Origin: JBFLVQ01 sp040758525
GTDB lineage: Bacteria; Acidobacteriota; Blastocatellia; Chloracidobacteriales; JADJPF01
NCBI GenBank assembly: GCA_040758525.1
Contig: JBFLVQ010000447.1
Location: 1 to 8,043 of the forward strand
Direction: 5' to 3'
Length of the DNA: 8,043 bases
Position numbers and translations under genes: made by a program. Shown here in pieces: positions 1-5,500 of this stretch (position 1 is its first letter; every line of letters starts with the position of its first letter). The notes beneath the pieces are model-generated. The model ran no database searches. It was not told the DNA's origin and was given only the letters and a program-made list of their open reading frames with translations.

Positions 1-174
1 CCACTAAAGGGATTAAAGATATCACCGATAGAGCAATCATCAACTGGCGTAAGTGTAAGCTTTGAATTCATTGTAAAGAAGGGCGCACCAATAGGCGCAC
101 ATCAACTTAGATTTATTGGATATGATGCTGCTGGCCGTGCACGCTCGGTTATGCTCACAATAGTAATCAGGTAA
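1..174 (+). CDS. C-terminal end of an Ig-like/surface-type protein (5' end outside window)
   Basis: The frame is open from the first base to a TAA at 172-174, giving 57 residues. The end reads as alternating hydrophobic beta strands around the segment IGAHQLRFIGYDAAGRARSV, followed by a final strand MLTIVIR. Extended strands, a GxxIGxHQLRF turn and a Y/T-DAAGR step are what the last strands of Ig-like or cadherin-like repeats of bacterial exported proteins look like. That assignment rests on pattern only. No start or signal peptide can be seen because the gene begins to the left. The short length means the family cannot be named. It could equally be the end of another beta-sandwich protein. 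Confidence 0.55.
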   Translation, partial: PLKGLKISPIEQSSTGVSVSFEFIVKKGAPIGAHQLRFIGYDAAGRARSVMLTIVIR

Positions 175-211
175 AGCTCCTATGGAAATATGTTCTCATT
201 TATTAGTTGTA

Positions 212-331
212 TCGTGAGGGATAGCTTTAGGGCAAAACCTGCTAGAGTTCTTGCGCACAATCTCTACTGGACAAGACGCCCTAAGAGCAACTTTTTCCGC
301 AACTATCTCTTCGTCAGCAATTCCCTCACGA
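212..331. repeat. Inverted 10-mers TCGTGAGGGA/TCCCTCACGA, 120 bp end to end
   Basis: The arm at 212-221 is the exact reverse complement of the arm at 322-331. A second, imperfect pair lies just inside (GCTTTAGGGC at 224-233 and GCCCTAAGAGC from 278). No flanking target-site duplication is visible, so a miniature mobile element is only one possibility. The interior has no recognised coding content. Confidence 0.35.
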
Positions 332-355
332 ATAGTATGAGTGACAATCCTGCCA

Positions 356-463
356 AGGCTGGTTAATAAAGAATTAAAGATCGAGATTCCTGAAACAGAC
401 TATCCAAAGTTTGCTACTTTGGATAGCTCAATAGAACATATTATATCTATTCTCAAGCAGTAG
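356..463 (+). pseudogene. Acyl-carrier-protein-like C-terminal remnant
   Basis: The frame ending at TAG 461-463 reads LVNKELKIEIPETDYPKF then ATLDSSIEHIISILKQ. This matches the last third of acyl carrier proteins: the helix-II end, the acidic 'hEIPexDYPKhaTL' loop, and the final helix that follows a conserved T-L-D/V-x-x-h-x-x-h pattern. The upstream half is missing. No DSL/DSM phosphopantetheine-serine motif lies in any frame between 175 and 356, and the frame is closed by a TGA at 338-340. A GTG at 341 could begin a 40-residue reading but has no ribosome binding site. It cannot carry a prosthetic group, so it is called a decayed fragment. The short length limits certainty. Confidence 0.6.
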
Positions 464-585
464 TCTTTTACTTGGTAAGACAGACTGGTTACTCACAAAG
501 AGGTGGAGATCCCATTGTAGCGGGAGTGGAGTTTTACCTCACTGATACTGTAATCCTTGGCAGCCATTGTCTGGCCTCGCTCTTA

Positions 586-1689
586 TTACGGCTTATTCCT
601 CTGATCAGGTGTATTGCGACGAGACTTTTCCTTCTCGCCACGGCGTAACTTATTATCTTGGCGTGGCAACTCTTCCTTATTTTGCTCGCGTCGGTGTTGT
701 GAGGGTTGTTGCGGTGGCTCTAGTTGTGTAGGAGGTTGTGTGCGTTCAATCTTTTTCTCTGTCTTTCTGGGAAGTGATGGTATACCAGGCGGCTCGTTTT
801 TCTGTTTGTGTTGCTGGTTTAACTGCTTATTGCGATCAGCCTTAGCAGCACGCTCCTGGTGAGTAGAATAGACTTTAGCCCGTTGAACTTCCTGTTTATT
901 CAGTTCTGGAGAAGCAACTTCTATCTCGACCTGCTCATGTGGTGGTCGCACAGGTCTGGGAGTAATACTAACTTGGGAAATCTTCTCGATAGGAACAGGT
1001 AGACGCTTGACGTTCTCCAAAGAGGTCAGGACTGGACCATGATTGACGATATGATTGTTAATCACTTCAATTGTAGTAATCGGATGCGCCTGACGTATAA
1101 TCTCGACCTGGCGTTCTACCGGTACTTGCACGGTATTGAGGTTGGTAACATTTAGACTTTCAGATGGAACAAAGATATACTGGTCGTAACTAACTATTAC
1201 TGGTTGACGAAAGTATCCTGTGCGGCTATGAAATCGGTAGTTTGGTGGTAATGGTGCCCATCCTACATAGTTTTGTGTGTAGTACCAGGTTACCCAAGCC
1301 GGTCCCCATACATAGCCTGGCACCCAGACCCATCCATAGACAGCATCATAATGCCAACCACCATAGTGGAAGACAATTGAGCCCCAAGCATGTTGAGAGA
1401 TCCAGGTCCAACCATATTGAGTATAAGTCCAATAACCATTAGTAAAGTAGGGTCGCCAGTCTGCTCGCAAACCTGCTGGACGCCAGCAAGGACCATAACT
1501 GCCAATGGTAACCCAATGACCATGAGGAGAGAGTGAACGATAAAAGAGATCAAAGGAGGTCTCCGCTTGATTGTCCATTACTCGATCAAGAGACACTGCG
1601 GCTCTTCTCGTTATACACGCTGACATGGACAATGAAAATGTCAGCATGGCAACAAAGATAAGTGTGACTAATAATAGTCTTAATTTCAT
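586..1689 (-). CDS. Exported DUF6600-type protein with Trp/Tyr-rich domain and basic tail
   Basis: The 367-residue product starts with KLRLLL and a hydrophobic stretch (residues 5-23), a Sec-type signal. C25 after SMSA could be a lipobox cysteine, but Met at -3 is not ideal. Residues about 50-150 are packed with Trp, Tyr and Gly (HGHWVTIGSYGPCWRP, ADWRPY, GYWTYTQYGWTW, HYGGWHYD, VYGWVWVPGYVWGPAWVTW, VGWAPLPP), the signature of the DUF6600 family, whose function is unknown. Residues 250-367 are low in complexity and rich in Q, K, E, R and P, probably disordered and able to bind polyanions or the cell wall (inference). The start chosen is ATG at 1687-1689, because GGAGGT sits 4 nt upstream. An ATG at 1699-1701 is in frame but has no ribosome binding site and overlaps this one. 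The gene follows the HEXXH gene by 55 bp and is probably co-transcribed. Confidence 0.8.
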   Translation of the reverse strand: MKLRLLLVTLIFVAMLTFSLSMSACITRRAAVSLDRVMDNQAETSFDLFYRSLSPHGHWVTIGSYGPCWRPAGLRADWRPYFTNGYWTYTQYGWTWISQHAWGSIVFHYGGWHYDAVYGWVWVPGYVWGPAWVTWYYTQNYVGWAPLPPNYRFHSRTGYFRQPVIVSYDQYIFVPSESLNVTNLNTVQVPVERQVEIIRQAHPITTIEVINNHIVNHGPVLTSLENVKRLPVPIEKISQVSITPRPVRPPHEQVEIEVASPELNKQEVQRAKVYSTHQERAAKADRNKQLNQQHKQKNEPPGIPSLPRKTEKKIERTQPPTQLEPPQQPSQHRREQNKEELPRQDNKLRRGEKEKSRRNTPDQRNKP

Positions 1690-1693
1690 ATCT

Positions 1694-1700
1694 ACCTCCA
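1694..1700 (-). promoter_or_regulatory. Ribosome binding site that decides the DUF6600 start
   Basis: On the minus strand TGGAGGT lies 4 nt before ATG 1687-1689. It overlaps the alternative upstream ATG at 1699-1701, which therefore cannot be the start that uses it. Confidence 0.75.
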
Positions 1701-1701
1701 T

Positions 1702-1733
1702 CTAAAACCCATTAAACTACAAAACGGTTTTAG
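1702..1733. repeat. Inverted repeat CTAAAACC / GGTTTTAG between two minus-strand genes
   Basis: CTAAAACC at 1702-1709 and GGTTTTAG at 1726-1733 are exact reverse complements with 16 nt between them. They fill most of the gap between the HEXXH gene stop and the DUF6600 ribosome binding site. In RNA this would be an AT-rich, weak hairpin without a following U-run, so a processing or attenuation site is more plausible than a strong terminator. It may also be chance. Confidence 0.3.
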
Positions 1734-1744
1734 CAAGATGAGGT

Positions 1745-2482
1745 TTAATGATCCCAACAAGGAGGAAAATAAACTTTTCTTGCACACTCTCCAGGTTTAC
1801 TCTTACACCGGCGATGACAAAATACTGCCTTCTTCTCTTTTCTAGCACCAAACTCTTGCAATCTTGACATTTTTGGATCGATCAATTCCTCAGAATCGAG
1901 CATCCAACGTGCTCCCCAGATCTTCTTCTTCTCTGCTTTTCCCTCTTGCGATAGGCCGTACTTAATTGCTTTTCTGTAGCCTAGTACAGACAAAACATGT
2001 CCAGCATAGGTATCTGCTCGGTTTTGAGGCTCAGAAGCATTCAGGCTGCTGGGATCACCAATACGTATGCCTATGTTTAGCCGACCAGCTTTAGTCTCTT
2101 CTAGATCTAGAACATGACGGATCTCATGTGCAAGTACTCCGGCTGCGCCGATCACATTATCAACATATCTTGAATCCAGAACTATTACCCCATCAGTTAA
2201 TTCATCCGTCTTGTCAAAGACTCCCGGTTCACGCAGACAGCCCCTATTACTGCCCAGTTCATCCATAACAACAACAAAGCGATTCTCCTTGATACGTTTG
2301 GCAACCTGATTAGCAACGGGATCAGAAGATTTCTCAAGTAGCTCGATAGTCCTGGCAATGGTTTTCCATTTTGGGTTGTTACTTTTTTGCAGATTACTAA
2401 GGTAATGAGAGTACTTTTGGTTCAAGTCACCTTGCTGCGCTCTATAATTAGCTAAGAAACCGGCTATTTTATCTTCTGACAT
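1745..2482 (-). CDS. Putative cytoplasmic zinc metallopeptidase (HEXXH) with Cys-rich C-terminus
   Basis: The 245-residue product has no signal peptide or membrane segment. The key feature is GVLAHEIRHVLD: H119-E120-x-x-H123 on a hydrophobic helix, the zinc-binding and catalytic signature of zincins. A possible third ligand lies about 30 residues on, in EPQNRADTYAGHVL (E151, D157), which recalls the ExxAD helix of M48-type peptidases, although Q153 occupies the exact Glu spacing. There is no HExxHxxGxxH, so it is not a metzincin. Residues 1-60 look helical. The tail carries C222, H223, C226, C233 and C242 (FCHRRCKSKPGEC), a possible extra metal site. The start is supported by AAGGAG 7 nt before ATG 2480-2482. 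It sits between a BCAM0308-family gene and a DUF6600 gene on the same strand. I do not recognise the family, and substrate and activity are unknown. Confidence 0.7.
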   Translation of the reverse strand: MSEDKIAGFLANYRAQQGDLNQKYSHYLSNLQKSNNPKWKTIARTIELLEKSSDPVANQVAKRIKENRFVVVMDELGSNRGCLREPGVFDKTDELTDGVIVLDSRYVDNVIGAAGVLAHEIRHVLDLEETKAGRLNIGIRIGDPSSLNASEPQNRADTYAGHVLSVLGYRKAIKYGLSQEGKAEKKKIWGARWMLDSEELIDPKMSRLQEFGARKEKKAVFCHRRCKSKPGECARKVYFPPCWDH

Positions 2483-2645
2483 AACCCTTCTCCTTTATCT
2501 GAAATTGGATTAGTTCCTTTCTACCAACTCGCTTGGTTAACTGTTTAACAGACCGTAGGCGAGTTGATCTATTGTATAAGTAAGGAGCACAAATTCACTT
2601 GCGTGGTAAAAAACTTTAACTCGCCTACAACTACCAAACCCTTGG
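2483..2645 (-). other. Intergenic spacer with repeated AACTCGC motif
   Basis: This 163-bp spacer separates two minus-strand genes. It contains GTAGGCGAGTT at 2555-2565 and its exact reverse complement AACTCGCCTAC at 2618-2628. A third partial copy, AACTCGC, lies at 2526-2532. A small dyad CTGTT-T-AACAG lies at 2541-2551. The 11-bp arms could pair in RNA over a 52-nt loop, or serve as spaced protein-binding sites. No T-run marks a standard terminator, and no strong promoter for the downstream gene is apparent. Confidence 0.5.
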
Positions 2646-3167
2646 TCAGTCTCTGTGCCACCAAACATGCGCAAGCTTATTCTCATGCGAGAAGTCGTAA
2701 CGCACCTTACCACAATATGCTTTCTCAAGAGCATGGCCGAGTCTCTGAGCAAGATGTTCTGTGGTGGTTGTGAGAGTTAGTTTCTTCTCATTGCTTCTTT
2801 CCCATTTCATAATTCGGGCGAGTGGATTATCTTGAGCTGCTCGTTCAGCCTCATTGCTTAAAAGCCGCTCTATCTCATCACGATGTGTAGCAAAGAAAGC
2901 TCCTTCAATATGTAGATAACCACCAGGAACATCCTTACGTTGTTGTTCACAGGCTGGACAGATGACAAGTTGTGGTGTACGGAACCGCTGATGTTTAGTA
3001 TTTTCCGGTCTAGCATCAGTAATTGTCCATCGCCGATCAACATAGAGCGCTCCACATACTTTACATACCCTTGGCTCAGTCGGTGCACCTGATGTAGGTT
3101 GCTGGCCAGTTTCATGATCAACTCGTTTGGTGAATGTGGCGTTGGTATATCGTTTGTTACTTCGCAT
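2646..3167 (-). CDS. BCAM0308-family zinc-ribbon protein
   Basis: The 173-residue soluble protein has a basic N-terminus and a two-knuckle zinc ribbon: C35-x-x-C38 (VCKVCGALYVDRRW) and C70-x-x-C73 (VICPACEQQ). After it comes PGGYLHIEGAFFATHRDEIERLLSNEAERA, then a helix with NPLARIMKWE. The C-terminal part alternates strands and helix (KKLTLTTTTEHLAQRLGHALEKAYCGKVRYDF). This arrangement matches what I know of the BCAM0308 family, named after a Burkholderia cenocepacia locus tag; its biochemical role is not established. The zinc ribbon and the small alpha/beta C-terminal domain suggest nucleic-acid or ribosome binding (inference). The start at ATG 3165-3167 is supported by GGGAGG 6 nt upstream. 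It is the first gene of the minus-strand cluster and is divergent from ftsH, so it may share control with it. Confidence 0.8.
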   Translation of the reverse strand: MRSNKRYTNATFTKRVDHETGQQPTSGAPTEPRVCKVCGALYVDRRWTITDARPENTKHQRFRTPQLVICPACEQQRKDVPGGYLHIEGAFFATHRDEIERLLSNEAERAAQDNPLARIMKWERSNEKKLTLTTTTEHLAQRLGHALEKAYCGKVRYDFSHENKLAHVWWHRD

Positions 3168-3253
3168 GTTTACCTCCCAATATCATTTTGATTTGTAGGG
3201 TAAGTACTTATTGTGTGTATAGCACTGGTGATACTTTTCGATAGATTTTGCTT

Positions 3254-3265
3254 AAGAGATCTCTT
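3254..3265. repeat. Perfect palindrome AAGAGATCTCTT
   Basis: A 12-bp perfect palindrome in the divergent spacer, about 90 bp upstream of the minus-strand start codon and 245 bp upstream of the ftsH promoter. It is a candidate operator by shape only. Confidence 0.25.
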
Positions 3266-3498
3266 GCCATTGAAATTATTATCGTTATGCATAGCGAAAC
3301 TCCTCCAATGGGCGCTTTCATTCATGCAACCCTTATACCTATTCAATAACGGCTTATCTAATGATATTTTTGTGGGAAATACCTCAAGTTATTTGAAAAA
3401 TCCCCACCTCTTCTCTATTTTTGCTTTGTTAGTAATGGTATAGGCGCAGATAGATTCATTTATTGTGTAGTTACCGATTGAGTAAATGTTGATTTGTA

Positions 3499-3514
3499 TG
3501 GCATAAAGATTGCA
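3499..3514 (+). promoter_or_regulatory. Sigma-54 (RpoN) promoter for ftsH
   Basis: TGGCAT at 3499-3504 and TTGCA at 3510-3514 are separated by 5 nt. The invariant GG (3500-3501) and GC (3512-3513) are exactly 10 nt apart, as sigma-54 requires at -24/-12. Relative to the consensus TGGCAC-N5-TTGCA only the sixth base differs. Transcription would begin near 3525, leaving a leader of about 32 nt before the ftsH start. Sigma-54 promoters need an ATP-dependent enhancer-binding protein; none is encoded in this window. Confidence 0.65.
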
Positions 3515-3523
3515 CTTTCCATT

Positions 3524-3547
3524 CATAACAATTTTCGATCTGTTATG
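3524..3547 (+). promoter_or_regulatory. Leader inverted repeat CATAACA / TGTTATG before ftsH
   Basis: CATAACA (3524-3530) and TGTTATG (3541-3547) are exact reverse complements around a 10-nt centre. The left arm coincides with the predicted transcription start, and the right arm ends one base before the GAGG ribosome binding site at 3549-3552. It could be an operator or an RNA hairpin affecting ribosome access. The 7-bp AT-rich stem would be unstable at moderate temperature. Confidence 0.4.
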
Positions 3548-3556
3548 TGAGGAATA

Positions 3557-5431
3557 ATGAGCGAAAGAGAGAGAAAATATAATTGGCAAAACTTATTCTT
3601 CTACTTGGTATTGTCATTAGGTCTGTTATGGTTAATTCAAAATGGTTGGTCACCACATGCGCAGCGAATCGCTTACAGTGATTTCATTAGTGAATTGCGG
3701 GCTGGTCATATCAAAGAAGTGACCATAGCTGAGCGAGAGCTAACAGGAATACTCAACGAAGAGGCAGCCAAGACCAAGGGCGGTGAGCGTGCAATTGTGA
3801 CAGAGCGTTTACCTAATATTGAAGAGACAGCCTTACTAAAAGAGTTGGAAACACATCAAGTGAAATTTTCTGGCCATGTAGAGTCGAATTCTTGGTGGAC
3901 AGGCCTATTTCTTTCCTGGCTATTACCATTTCTTGTGATCTTCTTGATCTATATTTTTGCTTTAAGACGAATAGGACAAGTTGGCGCGCTCGATTTCGGT
4001 AAGAATCGGGCCAAGATCTATGATCAATCTAGCAAGATAAACGTTACCTTCAATGATGTTGCTGGGGTAGATGAGGCCAAGACTGAGCTTATTGAGGTTG
4101 TAGACTTTCTTAAGAATCCCCAAAAGTATCAGCGTTTAGGCGGTCGCATTCCCAAGGGTGTGTTGCTAATGGGTCCTCCTGGTACAGGTAAAACACTGCT
4201 AGCCAAAGCTGTCAGTGGAGAAGCCGGAGTTCCATTCTTCTCGATATCTGGCTCGGAGTTTATCGAGATGTTTGTCGGCGTTGGCGCTGCTCGTGTGCGG
4301 GATCTCTTTGAACAGGCCAAGCAGAAAGCGCCCTGTATAATCTTCATTGACGAATTGGATGCAATAGGTAAATCACGTTCGGCTGGCCGCGCTATGATTA
4401 TGAGTCATGATGAGCGTGAACAGACGCTTAATCAATTGCTTGCTGAGATGGACGGCTTTGATCCTTCTAAGGGTGTTATTATCATGGCCGCTACCAACAC
4501 TCCCGAAGTCCTTGATCCAGCATTGCTGAGAGCTGGCCGCTTTGATCGTCAAGTAATAATCGATCGCCCTGATCTACAAGGCCGCGAAGCCATACTGCAT
4601 GTCCATGCGCGTAATGTCAAACTCGATATTGCCGTAGAGCTAAAGACCATTGCTGCACGTACACCTGGGATGGTAGGAGCAGATTTGGCAAACGTTATAA
4701 ATGAAGCCGCATTGTTAGCCGCACGTCGTGGTGCAGAGACAGTTGAAATGAAAGATCTAGAAGAGGCGATTGACCGTGTGCTGTTGGGATTAGAAAAAAA
4801 AGGTCGTGTCATGAGTACAGAAGAGAAGAGGCGTGTTGCCTATCATGAAACCGGTCATGCATTAGTCGCACTCTCTCTGAAACATGCTAATGGTGTACAT
4901 AGAGTTTCAATTATCCCCAGATCGATCGGATCACTCGGATATACATTACAGTTGCCTACCCAGGAGAAATACCTGATGACAAAACCGGAGATTGAGGACA
5001 AGATCGCGGTGATGTTGGGTGGACGGGCAGCCGAAGATATTGTTTATGGTGGAATTATTTCGACAGGTGCAACCGACGATCTTGAGCGAGCCTCGGAGCT
5101 TATACGTCAGATGATTACAAGGTTTGGTATGAGTGATGAACTTGGCCAAGTTACCTATGGAAAACCACTGGCGGCGCGCTTCTTATCATCCCCATTTGCT
5201 ATGGAAGAGCGTAACTACAGCGAGCATACCGCAGAAAGAATTGACCGAGAGGTTCGCCATATTATGGATGATACTTACAACCGGGTAAAGGAGATCCTTA
5301 ACAAACGACGTAATGAACTAGAGCGGATTGCTCGGGAGTTGATTGCCAAAGAAACCCTCGATCATAGAGAAATCAATAATTTGTTAAGTACTGCTAGCGA
5401 AGCAACAGCGGCCTGTTCTTCATTGGTTTGA
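3557..5431 (+). CDS. ftsH: FtsH-type ATP-dependent zinc metalloprotease (likely accessory copy)
   Basis: FtsH forms a membrane-anchored hexamer that unfolds and degrades damaged membrane proteins and short-lived regulators. The 624 residues contain TM1 (about 11-28), a periplasmic part, TM2 (about 114-136) and the AAA domain with Walker A GPPGTGKT (206-213), the FVG pore loop (239-241), Walker B IIFIDELD (261-268) and the second region of homology with R325 and R328. The peptidase site is H430-E431-x-x-H434, with D508 in STGATDDLERAS as third zinc ligand. All catalytic residues are present, so it should be active. The SRH reads LLRAGRFD where most FtsH proteins have LLRPGRFD. Length is slightly below the E. 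coli enzyme and the tail is short. GAGG at 3549-3552 supports the start. The sigma-54 promoter, divergent BCAM0308-type neighbour and absence of usual housekeeping neighbours suggest a second, stress-related copy (inference). It probably shares a transcript with the next gene. Confidence 0.95.
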   Translation: MSERERKYNWQNLFFYLVLSLGLLWLIQNGWSPHAQRIAYSDFISELRAGHIKEVTIAERELTGILNEEAAKTKGGERAIVTERLPNIEETALLKELETHQVKFSGHVESNSWWTGLFLSWLLPFLVIFLIYIFALRRIGQVGALDFGKNRAKIYDQSSKINVTFNDVAGVDEAKTELIEVVDFLKNPQKYQRLGGRIPKGVLLMGPPGTGKTLLAKAVSGEAGVPFFSISGSEFIEMFVGVGAARVRDLFEQAKQKAPCIIFIDELDAIGKSRSAGRAMIMSHDEREQTLNQLLAEMDGFDPSKGVIIMAATNTPEVLDPALLRAGRFDRQVIIDRPDLQGREAILHVHARNVKLDIAVELKTIAARTPGMVGADLANVINEAALLAARRGAETVEMKDLEEAIDRVLLGLEKKGRVMSTEEKRRVAYHETGHALVALSLKHANGVHRVSIIPRSIGSLGYTLQLPTQEKYLMTKPEIEDKIAVMLGGRAAEDIVYGGIISTGATDDLERASELIRQMITRFGMSDELGQVTYGKPLAARFLSSPFAMEERNYSEHTAERIDREVRHIMDDTYNRVKEILNKRRNELERIARELIAKETLDHREINNLLSTASEATAACSSLV

Positions 5432-5488
5432 GGCTTATGGCAACTATCTTATCGTGTGGAGAAGTATTGAAGGTCTCAGTGATAAAAT

Positions 5489-5495
5489 AAGGAGG
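5489..5495 (+). promoter_or_regulatory. Strong ribosome binding site of the duplicated-domain gene
   Basis: AAGGAGG lies 5 nt before ATG 5501, a near-perfect Shine-Dalgarno sequence in the 69-bp gap after ftsH. No promoter or terminator is evident in that gap, which favours co-transcription. Confidence 0.75.
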
Positions 5496-5500
5496 CTGTT

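Larger units (their letters stand above)
175..585. other. Gene-poor stretch with gene remnants
   Basis: There is no intact gene with a convincing start and ribosome binding site here. The stretch holds a C-terminal acyl-carrier-protein remnant (about 356-463) and a pair of inverted 10-mers at 212-221 and 322-331. Two unsupported open frames cross the same area: a 58-codon plus-strand frame from ATG 190 to TAA 364-366, and a minus-strand frame open from 399 to a TGA at 196-198 that has no start codon near its beginning. From 464 to 585 I see nothing recognisable, and no clear terminator for the minus-strand gene that ends at 586. Confidence 0.6.
3168..3556. promoter_or_regulatory. Divergent control region between the BCAM0308-type gene and ftsH
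   Basis: This 389-bp AT-rich spacer holds no credible gene; a 76-codon frame from GTG 3213 has no ribosome binding site and no recognisable product. Towards ftsH it has a near-consensus sigma-54 promoter (3499-3514) and a 5'-leader inverted repeat (3524-3547). It also contains a perfect 12-bp palindrome (3254-3265) and a loose GTGGG/CCCAC pair (3372-3376 and 3403-3407) at a distance where a sigma-54 activator could bind. Towards the minus-strand cluster only weak candidates are visible: TGCTATACA (3216-3224), and a GG-N10-GC pair ending in TTGCA (3325-3339). Confidence 0.6.

Noticed and set aside
190..366. 58-residue plus-strand frame from ATG 190
   Set aside because: No ribosome binding site and no family resemblance; lies across the inverted-repeat segment.
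196..399. Minus-strand open frame reading IREGIADEEIVAEKVALRASCPVEIVRKN
   Set aside because: Protein-like in parts, but it has no start codon or ribosome binding site near its beginning and overlaps the better-supported carrier-protein remnant on the other strand.
498..566. Tiny minus-strand frame MAAKDYSISEVKLHSRYNGIS
   Set aside because: Only 24 codons, no ribosome binding site, and nothing recognised.
1699..1701. Upstream ATG for the DUF6600-type gene (MEVDMKL...)
   Set aside because: No ribosome binding site precedes it; its own codons contain the GGAGGT that serves the ATG at 1687-1689.
3213..3443. 76-codon plus-strand frame in the divergent spacer
   Set aside because: Starts at GTG with no ribosome binding site, the product is unrecognisable, and it overlaps the control region of both neighbours.
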